Positions 1 to 6,037 of a stretch of DNA of 6,126 nt are shown piece after piece (the stretch's first letter is position 1; the number at the start of each line of letters is the position of its first letter). This stretch comes from Selenomonadaceae bacterium (GTDB taxonomy: Bacteria > Bacillota > Negativicutes > Selenomonadales > Selenomonadaceae): positions 1 through 6,126 of the forward strand of contig JAFPCE010000095.1 in NCBI GenBank assembly GCA_017390245.1, written 5' to 3'. The notes beneath the pieces were generated by a model. That model was not told the DNA's origin and made no database searches. It worked only from the letters and a program-made list of their open reading frames with translations. The translations under genes were made by a program, and so were the position numbers.

Positions 1-1073
1 AAGTACCAGTAGGACCTATCCATGCTGGTATTATCGAGCCAGGCCACTTCCGCTTCAGCCAGGCTGGTGAGGCTATGCTGCAGCTGGATGCCAAGCTGTT
101 CTTTACCCACAGAGGCATTGAGAAGGCAGTGGAAGGGAAAAGTCCTGATGAGGCTCTTCACATTGTAGAGCGTATCTGCGGTGCTTGCAGCATTGCCAAT
201 ACCTGGAGCTTCTGCCAGGCGGTGGAGAAGGCAGCTGAGGTAACAGCACCCCGGCGGGCGGAGGTTATCCGTACCCTGTTGTCTGAGATGGAGCGTGTTA
301 CCAACCATGTAGGTGATTTGGCCAATATGCCAGCAGGTGTGGGCTTTAATCCTGCCATTAGCTTAGGTGCACGCTTAAAGGAGCGCCTTATGCGCCTTAA
401 CGAAGCTGTAGCAGGTAACCGCTTCCTCCGTGGCGTGATTGTACCAGGTGGTGTGCGGCAGAACATTACAAAGGAGCTTATCCAGGAAATCCGCCAGGTA
501 CTGGACAGCACTGCAGATGGTGTAGAGGACTTGGCGTCTATGTTCCGGGAGCAGGAAAATTTCCAGAACCGTATCCGTACTACTGGTATTGTCCGCACCC
601 AGACTGCTAAGGATTTAGCCATGGTAGGTGTAGGTGCCAGAGCCAGCGGCTATGAGCATGACAGCCGCCAGGATTTTGATTTTGGCGTATACAGTGAGCT
701 TGGCTTTAAACCATATACTATGACCATGGGTGATGTAGCAGCCAGACTGCTGGTTCGCATTGGCGAGCTTTCCATTTCCTTTGAGATGATAGATAAGCTT
801 TTAGATATGCTGGAAAATGAAGAGGACGGTGAGCTTATGACAGAGGTTCCCGTTGCCACTGGTGAGGCCTGGGGCATTTGTGAATCACCTCGCGGCAGTA
901 ACTTCCAGTATGTGGCACTGGACAAAATGGGCAGAATAGACAGACTCTTTGTCCGCAGTGCTTCCTATCCGAACTGGCCGGCACTGACACTGGCAGTACA
1001 GGGTGACATTATCCCTGATTTCCCATTGATAAATAAGAGCTTTGAGCTTTGCTATGCTTGCATAGACAGATAA
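1..1073 (+). CDS. Group 4 [NiFe] hydrogenase large (catalytic) subunit, HycE/EchE/CooH-like, 5' partial
   Basis: The frame is open from base 3 and gives 356 visible residues; the ATG at 75 lies inside a conserved block, so the true start is upstream of the window. The first residues (VPVGPIHAGIIEPGHFRF) match the N-terminal motif of HycE-type subunits, followed by the HRGIEK block. The first cysteine motif is ERICGAC (Cys codons at 177-179 and 186-188) and the second is LCYACIDR at the C-terminus (Cys codons at 1050-1052 and 1059-1061), so all four Ni-Fe ligands are present. The ESPRG motif with the active-site arginine is at 882-896. Known family role: proton reduction or H2 oxidation in a membrane-bound, energy-converting complex. 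Odd points: Asn replaces the usual His seven residues after the first Cys, EL replaces the usual DP before the third Cys, and the protein stops at CIDR with no cleavable tail. Complete EchE and CooH proteins are of about this length, so little may be missing. The exact subgroup is uncertain. Confidence 0.9.
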   Translation, partial: VPVGPIHAGIIEPGHFRFSQAGEAMLQLDAKLFFTHRGIEKAVEGKSPDEALHIVERICGACSIANTWSFCQAVEKAAEVTAPRRAEVIRTLLSEMERVTNHVGDLANMPAGVGFNPAISLGARLKERLMRLNEAVAGNRFLRGVIVPGGVRQNITKELIQEIRQVLDSTADGVEDLASMFREQENFQNRIRTTGIVRTQTAKDLAMVGVGARASGYEHDSRQDFDFGVYSELGFKPYTMTMGDVAARLLVRIGELSISFEMIDKLLDMLENEEDGELMTEVPVATGEAWGICESPRGSNFQYVALDKMGRIDRLFVRSASYPNWPALTLAVQGDIIPDFPLINKSFELCYACIDR

Positions 1074-1109
1074 AAGCCATAAGGATAGATAAGCTTAGAG
1101 GAGCGAAAT

Positions 1110-1871
1110 ATGTTTAAAGTACTTGAAAGAATATTAAAGGATAAAATCGCAACTGAGCCTGTAAGCCTCACTGGCAGCCAGCGCATGCGGGGCTGCATCG
1201 AGGGTACCTGTACCAGAGAAGCACTGTCAGAGTGCGCTAAGGTATGCCCAGTAAATGCTTTTCAGGTGAAGGGTACAGATTATTCTATTGACTATAAAAA
1301 ATGTATCTTCTGTGGCAAATGTGTAGAAGCCTGCACCAAAACTATCCTGGAAAATGAAGCCCAGGTAAATGGCACAGGCAGTGCCATGCACCACAGCAGC
1401 CAGGACGTAATGCCATATATCACTGAAACCGGTGAAAGAGTACTGGCAGAGGTGTTGCAGGAAAAGCTGGGCAGGTCTTTGCAGGTGCGTCACTTAGATG
1501 CTGGTTCCTGCAACGCCTGCGACTTTGAAATGGGTGCATTGAGCAATCCATACTATGATTTGCATCGCTACGGCGTGTCCTTTGTGGCCAGCCCCCGCCA
1601 TGCAGATTTGCTGATGGTAACTGGTGTGGTAACCCGCAATTTAGAGCAGGCTTTAAAGATGAGCTATGAGGCTATGCCTGAGCCAAGGCTGGTAATGGCC
1701 TGTGGGGCCTGTGCAGCTGGCGGTGAAACCTACGGTGACACCTATGCCATAGCTGGGGCAGTGGACAAAATCCTGCCAGTAGACATCTATGTGCCAGGCT
1801 GTCCCCCTAGACCATCTGCCATGATAGTTGCTCTTTTAGCAGCAGCAGATATGTTGAAAAAGAAACTGTAA
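1110..1871 (+). CDS. Fused ferredoxin (2x[4Fe-4S]) and [NiFe] hydrogenase small subunit (HycF + HycG/NuoB-like)
   Basis: This 253-residue protein joins two parts that are separate genes in E. coli formate hydrogenlyase. Residues about 25-80 form a ferredoxin domain: Cys65, Cys68, Cys71 and Cys75 follow the standard CX2CX2CX3C spacing, but the first set is Cys29, Cys34, Cys42 and Cys46-Pro (CX4CX7CX3CP), which is irregular. Residues about 125-250 are the NuoB/HycG domain, with SCNAC (Cys134, Cys137), GAC (Cys201) and PGCPPRP (Cys231) as probable ligands of the proximal [4Fe-4S] cluster. The block SPRHADLLMVTG is typical of the family. There is no Tat signal and no transmembrane segment, so it should sit on the cytoplasmic side. 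The gene starts 36 bases after the large subunit with a GAGGAG site at 1098-1103, so both are surely in one operon. It would carry electrons between an external donor and the Ni-Fe site. Confidence 0.9.
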   Translation: MFKVLERILKDKIATEPVSLTGSQRMRGCIEGTCTREALSECAKVCPVNAFQVKGTDYSIDYKKCIFCGKCVEACTKTILENEAQVNGTGSAMHHSSQDVMPYITETGERVLAEVLQEKLGRSLQVRHLDAGSCNACDFEMGALSNPYYDLHRYGVSFVASPRHADLLMVTGVVTRNLEQALKMSYEAMPEPRLVMACGACAAGGETYGDTYAIAGAVDKILPVDIYVPGCPPRPSAMIVALLAAADMLKKKL

Positions 1872-1885
1872 TATTTTAGTGATTT

Positions 1886-1902
1886 TTTTAATAAAATTAA
1901 AA
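1886..1902. repeat. A/T-only 7-bp inverted repeat after the hydrogenase operon
   Basis: TTTTAAT and ATTAAAA are perfect reverse complements around a 3-base AAA loop, about 14 bases after the hydrogenase stop codon. The stem has no G:C pair and no proper U-tract follows it, so it would be weak as an intrinsic terminator. It is the only hairpin-like element I can see between the hydrogenase and the exonuclease gene, and it may reflect AT-richness alone. Confidence 0.3.
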
Positions 1903-1977
1903 TTTAAGCAGGATTATTGCTGGCAGATAGAGAAGGTTAAGCCAGAAAATTAATTTGAGTAAGCTAAGTAATTTAGG

Positions 1978-1997
1978 TGAGTTTTATTGAGTTTTAG
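1978..1997. repeat. Tandem 10-bp direct repeat upstream of the exonuclease gene
   Basis: Two adjacent copies, TGAGTTTTAT and TGAGTTTTAG, match at nine of ten positions. They lie 30-50 bases before the exonuclease start codon, in the AT-rich spacer after the hydrogenase operon. A spacing of one helical turn would suit a protein-binding site, but two short copies in AT-rich DNA may also be chance. I found no convincing -35/-10 pair in 1872-2008. Confidence 0.35.
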
Positions 1998-2008
1998 CAG
2001 ATTTATGC

Positions 2009-2024
2009 GGAGGAGAAGCTGGAG
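2009..2024 (+). promoter_or_regulatory. Double, poorly spaced ribosome binding site of the exonuclease gene
   Basis: A strong GGAGGAG at 2009-2015 lies 12 bases from the ATG at 2028, longer than usual, while a second GGAG at 2021-2024 is only 3 bases away, too close to work well. No alternative in-frame ATG, GTG or TTG fits the first site better, so ATG 2028 stands. The spacing suggests modest translation. Confidence 0.5.
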
Positions 2025-2027
2025 TAT

Positions 2028-2585
2028 ATGGAATATTTAGCAATAGATTTTGAAACAGCTACCTCCGCAGGTGAATCTGCCTGCAGTGTAGCATTAATAG
2101 AGGTAAAGGATGGCCACATGGTGGACCATCACACCCTGCTGCAGCCACCAGGCAACAAATATTTCTGGCGCAATATCCAGGTACATGGCATCCGGGAAAG
2201 GGACACGGCTAATTCCCCATTTTTCCCACGGCTCTGGCCACAGCTTAGCCGTCTGCTGGCTGGGAAGCTGGTGGTGGCTCATAATGCCAGCTTTGATATG
2301 AATGTATTAAAGCGCTGCCTGCAGTACTATGATTTACCGCCGGTGGAGTTTAATTTCATGTGTACTGTCCGCCTGTCCAGAAAGGTATGGCCTCAGCTGC
2401 CAAACCACAAGCTGGACACCATGGGCAGGTTTTTTGACATACAGTTTAAGCACCACGATGCCCTGGAGGATGCCAGGCTCTGTGCCCAGATACCATTAAA
2501 AGCTATGGAAGCCCTGGGGACAGACACCATAGAAGACCTGCAGGCCATGACAGGTGTATATAGCTGTCCATTTGTAGTAATTTAA
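2028..2585 (+). CDS. DEDDh-family 3'-5' exonuclease (DnaQ/RNase T-like), stand-alone
   Basis: This 185-residue protein has the full DEDDh catalytic set: Asp7 and Glu9 in the ExoI motif (IDFET), Asp90 in ExoII (HNASFDM), and His143 with Asp148 in ExoIII (HHDALEDA). The family removes nucleotides from 3' ends of DNA or RNA using two metal ions. The catalytic domain fills almost the whole chain; there is no polymerase, helicase or BRCT domain, unlike PolC or DinG-type relatives, so it is not evidently the replicative proofreading subunit. Its substrate cannot be told from the sequence. It has no signal peptide. The histidine kinase gene begins 23 bases after its stop, which suggests one transcript, though no functional link between the two is known to me. 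The start is the only reasonable ATG, directly before the conserved first beta strand. Confidence 0.9.
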   Translation: MEYLAIDFETATSAGESACSVALIEVKDGHMVDHHTLLQPPGNKYFWRNIQVHGIRERDTANSPFFPRLWPQLSRLLAGKLVVAHNASFDMNVLKRCLQYYDLPPVEFNFMCTVRLSRKVWPQLPNHKLDTMGRFFDIQFKHHDALEDARLCAQIPLKAMEALGTDTIEDLQAMTGVYSCPFVVI

Positions 2586-2595
2586 TATAATTTTT

Positions 2596-2600
2596 GGAGG
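2596..2600 (+). promoter_or_regulatory. Ribosome binding site that fixes the histidine kinase start
   Basis: GGAGG at 2596-2600 lies 8 bases before ATG 2609, an ideal spacing. A TTG start at 2594 in the same frame would overlap this site and has no ribosome binding site of its own, so the shorter form is preferred. Confidence 0.8.
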
Positions 2601-2608
2601 ATTTTCTT

Positions 2609-4273
2609 ATGATAAATCAAAATTCTTTAGAGCAAAAATTAAATACGCCAGTGCAAATGGGAACTACTGGAGCTGCAAATGCCATGAACAACGCTGAGGA
2701 TAGCAATGTCATCAACGCCTTTGCCAGCATTTATACCTTAGTATGGATTTACGACTTTGCCCTTAACAAGGTCAAGGTTCTCCGTGACAGGGCAGATTTG
2801 GAGGAAGTCGCAGCTAAGCTTAACTATGACAGCGATGCCATAGTAACAGGTATTATCAACAACTTTGTGGAGGAAGACGACAAGGGCAGAATCTGGAAAA
2901 TATTTGATAAGCAGAACCTCATTGCCACCCTGGCCAGAGACAGGCAGATTGTCTATGAGTACAGAGATACCTCTATGGGCTGGTGCCGCGTTACGATTGT
3001 GCCTGTATTAAAGTCTGATGGCAGCTTTACCAGTGCCATCATCGGCGTGCAGAAAATCGACAATGAGAAGAAAAAGGAGCTGCATGCCAAGGAAATGCTG
3101 GCAGCAGCTTATGCTGAGGCCCAGAAGGCCAACGAAGCCAAGACAGATTTTCTCTCCCGCATGTCCCATGATATCCGTACACCTTTAAACGGCATTATCG
3201 GCATGTCTAAAATCGCCACCCAGAGTCTGGGGAACTGCGACAAGGTAGGCTATTCTCTGAAGCGCATTGAAGAGTGCAGCCATCAGCTGGAGCAGCTCAT
3301 TAATGACGTTCTGGATATGAGCAAACTGGAAAGCGGTAAGGTAGAGCTCACCAGGGAGAAATTCCACCTGCAGAAAATGATTCAGTCCATGGGCCAGGGC
3401 ATTGAGCTCAGTGCCAGGGAAAAGGGTATTAACCTTTTAGGTTCTCACTTTAACCAGAAGCACAACATGGTTATTGGCAGCCCAGTGCATATCCAGCGGA
3501 TTATTTTAAATATCATGTCTAACTCCGTTAAATACACTAATCCTAATGGCAGTATTGAGGTATGGCTGGAGGAAAAGCCGCTAGACGATAACCATGCAGC
3601 TTTTACCTTTATCATGTCAGACACTGGCATAGGAATGAGTGAGAAGTTTTTAAAGCATATCTTTGACCCATTTTCCAGAGAGCGCACAGATGCTGGTATC
3701 CACTATCAGGGTACAGGCCTGGGCATGGCCATCACCAAGGAGCTGGTGGATATGATGGGTGGCACTATTGAGGTAGAAAGCCAGTTAGGCGTTGGCTCTA
3801 CCTTTAGAATAACCATACCTATGGAGCTATGTGCTGAGGAAGATAATCAGGCAGAGGAAAAGCAGGCAGAAAAGCCAGATATATCCGGCATCCGCATTCT
3901 CCTGGCAGAGGATAATGAGGTAAACCGGGAAATCGCCGTATTCCTGCTAGAACAGGCAGGAGCACAGGTGACCTGCGCTGTCAATGGCTACGAGGCAGTA
4001 AAGACCTATACCTACAGCCCTGCTGGTACCTTTGACATGATATTGATGGATATCCGTATGCCGCTGCTTGACGGTTATGAGGCCACTCACCACATCCGGC
4101 AGTCCGGACTGGCAGATGCCCACAGTATTCCTATCATAGCCATGACTGCCAATGCCTTTGTAGAGGATGTGCGGAAATGCCTGGCTCACGGTATGAATGA
4201 CCATATAGCTAAGCCACTGGATGTAGATATAACCCTTAGTAAAATCGCTAAGTACTATCATCCACAGAAGTAA
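2609..4273 (+). CDS. Cytoplasmic hybrid sensor histidine kinase (PAS-like, HisKA, HATPase, receiver)
   Basis: The 554-residue protein has no signal peptide or membrane segment, so it should sense something in the cytoplasm. Residues about 34-150 form a PAS-like sensor domain (MGWCR near 123-127, ending in a DIDxEKKKE-like linker), followed by an Ala/Glu-rich helix, then HisKA with the phospho-acceptor His187 in the H-box MSHDIRTPLNG. The HATPase domain shows the N box (Asn305), G1 box (DTGIGM, Asp338), F box (FDPFSR) and G2 box (GTGLGM, from 368). The C-terminal receiver at about 428-548 has acidic pocket residues Glu434 and Asp435, phospho-acceptor Asp481, Thr513 and Lys535, so all catalytic parts look intact. 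There is no DNA-binding, GGDEF or HPt domain, so the phosphoryl group should pass to a separate HPt protein and regulator, neither of which is in the window. It sits 23 bases after the exonuclease and 42 bases before a secreted-protein gene. Confidence 0.93.
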   Translation: MINQNSLEQKLNTPVQMGTTGAANAMNNAEDSNVINAFASIYTLVWIYDFALNKVKVLRDRADLEEVAAKLNYDSDAIVTGIINNFVEEDDKGRIWKIFDKQNLIATLARDRQIVYEYRDTSMGWCRVTIVPVLKSDGSFTSAIIGVQKIDNEKKKELHAKEMLAAAYAEAQKANEAKTDFLSRMSHDIRTPLNGIIGMSKIATQSLGNCDKVGYSLKRIEECSHQLEQLINDVLDMSKLESGKVELTREKFHLQKMIQSMGQGIELSAREKGINLLGSHFNQKHNMVIGSPVHIQRIILNIMSNSVKYTNPNGSIEVWLEEKPLDDNHAAFTFIMSDTGIGMSEKFLKHIFDPFSRERTDAGIHYQGTGLGMAITKELVDMMGGTIEVESQLGVGSTFRITIPMELCAEEDNQAEEKQAEKPDISGIRILLAEDNEVNREIAVFLLEQAGAQVTCAVNGYEAVKTYTYSPAGTFDMILMDIRMPLLDGYEATHHIRQSGLADAHSIPIIAMTANAFVEDVRKCLAHGMNDHIAKPLDVDITLSKIAKYYHPQK

Positions 4274-4315
4274 GTTTTGTAAATTTTAGAAGTAGTAACT
4301 TAAGGGGACGGTACC

Positions 4316-4912
4316 ATGAAAAGATTGTTAGCAGTATTGCTTTTGGTATGTAGTATTTTTTCTGTAAACAGCTTTGCTAGTGCAGCAGCTGGTGAAGAGG
4401 AGGCTCAGGCTATTACACCTGTTAATGTGGGCATTGTGATTTTAGGCAATGGCACTTATCTGACGGGGGATTATCAGGATATTGTGAAGCGCTACTTTGT
4501 AAAATGCTACTCTAAGTACCGTTACCCTATGGAATATGGCCCTGCTATGCAGGAAAAATTCTTTAATGCCTGCCAGGCTGCTAACTACAAAAAGACTAAG
4601 TATCTTACTGATGAACAGCTGACAGCCATGGTACAGGCTGCAGGCAAGGACCAGCTGCTGGTGCTGCGCATAAATGAGGCATTGATTCTCCATAGTGATG
4701 GTACTGGCAGGGATATGCCGGCAATGCGGGAATGGCTGGCAGACATGGACATGGAAGCAATATTGTTAGACAAAAACGGCGTCATTAAGCGCACCAAAAT
4801 GAGCCGCAGTGAAGATAATATGCCAACAGCTGAGGCAGCTCTCTATGATGTCTTTGCCACCTGTATACATGACCTGCAAAAGAAGGATTTTTTCCAGCGG
4901 GTGGATAATTAA
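4316..4912 (+). CDS. Secreted or periplasmic protein of unknown function
   Basis: I do not recognise this 198-residue protein. It has a clear Sec signal peptide: Lys2-Arg3, a hydrophobic stretch at about 4-17, and a likely signal peptidase I site after Ala21-Ser22-Ala23. Cys12 lies within the hydrophobic core but lacks a proper lipobox (Val at -1), so a lipoprotein is unlikely. The mature part has alternating short strands and helices with a VNVGIVILGNGTY segment near the start, and three cysteines (64, 86, 183) that could form a disulfide. No catalytic motif is obvious, and no membrane anchor follows the signal peptide. An AAGGGG site at 4302-4307 supports ATG 4316. The gap to the kinase stop is 42 bases with no terminator, so co-transcription with the kinase is likely. 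It could report on envelope conditions or be under the kinase's control, but this is only inference from position. Confidence 0.8.
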   Translation: MKRLLAVLLLVCSIFSVNSFASAAAGEEEAQAITPVNVGIVILGNGTYLTGDYQDIVKRYFVKCYSKYRYPMEYGPAMQEKFFNACQAANYKKTKYLTDEQLTAMVQAAGKDQLLVLRINEALILHSDGTGRDMPAMREWLADMDMEAILLDKNGVIKRTKMSRSEDNMPTAEAALYDVFATCIHDLQKKDFFQRVDN

Positions 4913-4942
4913 TAAATAAGGCCAGATGGTTTTGCCAGGACA

Positions 4943-5032
4943 ATGCTGCAGGTATGGGTTAATCCATGGCAGCTAGAGGATATCGGCTGGCGGAGGCAGA
5001 GCTGGGTGGATTTTCATTACTATGAGTGTTAG
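4943..5032 (+). other. Trp-rich 29-codon reading frame in the gap before the Abi gene, possible remnant
   Basis: An ATG at 4943 opens a 29-residue frame ending at TAG 5030-5032. It has four Trp, two adjacent Tyr, and the C-terminal part SWVDFHYYEC, a composition that looks more protein-like than random AT-rich spacer. There is no good ribosome binding site (an AGGA ends only two bases before the ATG). The same frame is open back to base 4916, so it could be the tail of a decayed gene instead of a true small gene. The 152-base gap around it holds no recognisable promoter or terminator. Confidence 0.15.
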
Positions 5033-5064
5033 TTGTTATCTGAATATCTGAAGGATGTGTTGTT

Positions 5065-6024
5065 ATGCCTACAGAAAAGCTGGATTTTGCAGGACAAGTA
5101 GAACAGATGAAGTCCAAGGGAATAACCTTTAAGCTCATGAACGAAAAACAGGCCATGGAATTTTTGCGGGATGATACATACTATTTCCGCTTGAAATTCT
5201 ATGCCGGCAATTATGATAAACACAGGGACGGCCCCAAGAAAGGCAAGTACATTGACCTGGACTTTGCCTATTTAAAGGAGCTGTCCCTTTTAGATGTGTA
5301 TTTTCGCCGGGCTATGTTTCCTATTGTTATAGACATAGAGCATTACACCAAGGTAAGCCTTTTAAACGCTGTAAACAAAAACAAGCGGGAAGACGGCTAC
5401 AGCATTGTCCAGGATCTCTTTACCAAGCAGAAATGGCTGAAACGGGAGATACTGCACCAGAAAACGCCGTATACAGAAGGACTGGTTAACAAATACGGTG
5501 AAAACTTTGGCGTATGGAACATTGTAGAGGTACTGACCTTCACCAATCTTATCAGTCTCTATGACCTGTACTTCAGCAAGTACCAGCAAAAACACGTAGA
5601 AACAGAGCATCTCTACGCAGTACGCTCCATCAGAAACAGCATCGCCCACAACAATTGCCTGCTGCAGAACCTGAGAGCAGGAGAGCCACCAGAGTTAGAG
5701 CATAAGCAGGACATCTACTCTGCTGTAGCCAGCATCCCTGCCATTGGCGACTCCATGCGGAAAAACAAGCTGGCAGTACCTGTCCTCTATGACTTCGTCG
5801 CAACATTAGAAGTCTTCGACAAAATGGTCACCAGCCAGAAAGAACGCATCAAGCAGATAGAGCTCCTCTACAGCCTCATCAGCACCCGCTTCACCCGCCA
5901 CATCGACTACTTCGACAACAATCCAGTAGTCAGCAGCGCCATCGACTTCATGCTCAAAGTCGTCAGCCACTACCGCCGCAAAGCCCTCAACGGCATCAGC
6001 TGCGAAGACGTCAATATCTTTTAG
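5065..6024 (+). CDS. Abi_2 family (AbiD/AbiF-like) abortive-infection protein with HEPN motif
   Basis: The 319-residue protein has the layout of Abi_2 proteins. Near the N-terminus, residues 33-46 read FLRDDTYYFRLKFY, matching the family's YYRLxxY block; then comes LSLLDVYFRRA and an IDIEHYTKVSLLNAV helix, where the family has its D-x3-LR and IE-x-alR blocks. The motif Arg190-Asn-Ser-Ile-Ala-His195 is the R-x4-H signature of HEPN domains, often metal-independent RNases. Known role of the family: phage resistance by abortive infection; members can also act as toxins. The start ATG has AAGGA at 5051-5055, 9 bases upstream. No antitoxin is adjacent: upstream is a 152-base gap, downstream a probable rsmH 13 bases away. 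Codon use in the last 60 or so codons is strongly C-ending (ctc, cgc, atc, agc, gtc), unlike the first half. RNase activity and the target are inferred. Confidence 0.85.
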   Translation: MPTEKLDFAGQVEQMKSKGITFKLMNEKQAMEFLRDDTYYFRLKFYAGNYDKHRDGPKKGKYIDLDFAYLKELSLLDVYFRRAMFPIVIDIEHYTKVSLLNAVNKNKREDGYSIVQDLFTKQKWLKREILHQKTPYTEGLVNKYGENFGVWNIVEVLTFTNLISLYDLYFSKYQQKHVETEHLYAVRSIRNSIAHNNCLLQNLRAGEPPELEHKQDIYSAVASIPAIGDSMRKNKLAVPVLYDFVATLEVFDKMVTSQKERIKQIELLYSLISTRFTRHIDYFDNNPVVSSAIDFMLKVVSHYRRKALNGISCEDVNIF

Positions 6025-6037
6025 AAAAGGAATCAAT

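Noticed and set aside
75..77. ATG as the start of the hydrogenase large subunit
   Set aside because: The frame upstream (from base 3) encodes the conserved VGPIHAG and EPGHFRF blocks of the family, so the gene begins outside the window.
158..622. Minus-strand open frame of 154 residues inside the hydrogenase large subunit
   Set aside because: The opposite strand encodes conserved hydrogenase motifs across the same bases; the antisense product is Ser/Arg-rich with no recognisable domain.
1872..1910. Intrinsic terminator after the hydrogenase operon
   Set aside because: The only inverted repeat there is all A/T, seven pairs long, and lacks a following U-tract; it is too weak to call a terminator.
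2110..2301. Plus-strand 63-residue frame inside the exonuclease gene
   Set aside because: It lies fully within a gene with an intact catalytic set in another frame, and has no ribosome binding site or domain.
2594..2608. TTG start adding five residues to the histidine kinase
   Set aside because: The TTG overlaps the GGAGG that serves ATG 2609 at ideal spacing and has no ribosome binding site of its own.
4316..4390. Lipoprotein signal in the secreted protein
   Set aside because: Cys12 follows Leu-Leu-Val and lies inside the hydrophobic core; a lipobox needs a small residue directly before Cys. An Ala-Ser-Ala signal peptidase I site fits better.
5806..6036. Minus-strand open frame of 76 residues opposite the end of the Abi gene
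   Set aside because: It is acidic and low in complexity, and is explained by the C-ending codons of the plus-strand gene, which remove stops from the opposite strand. It has no known motif.
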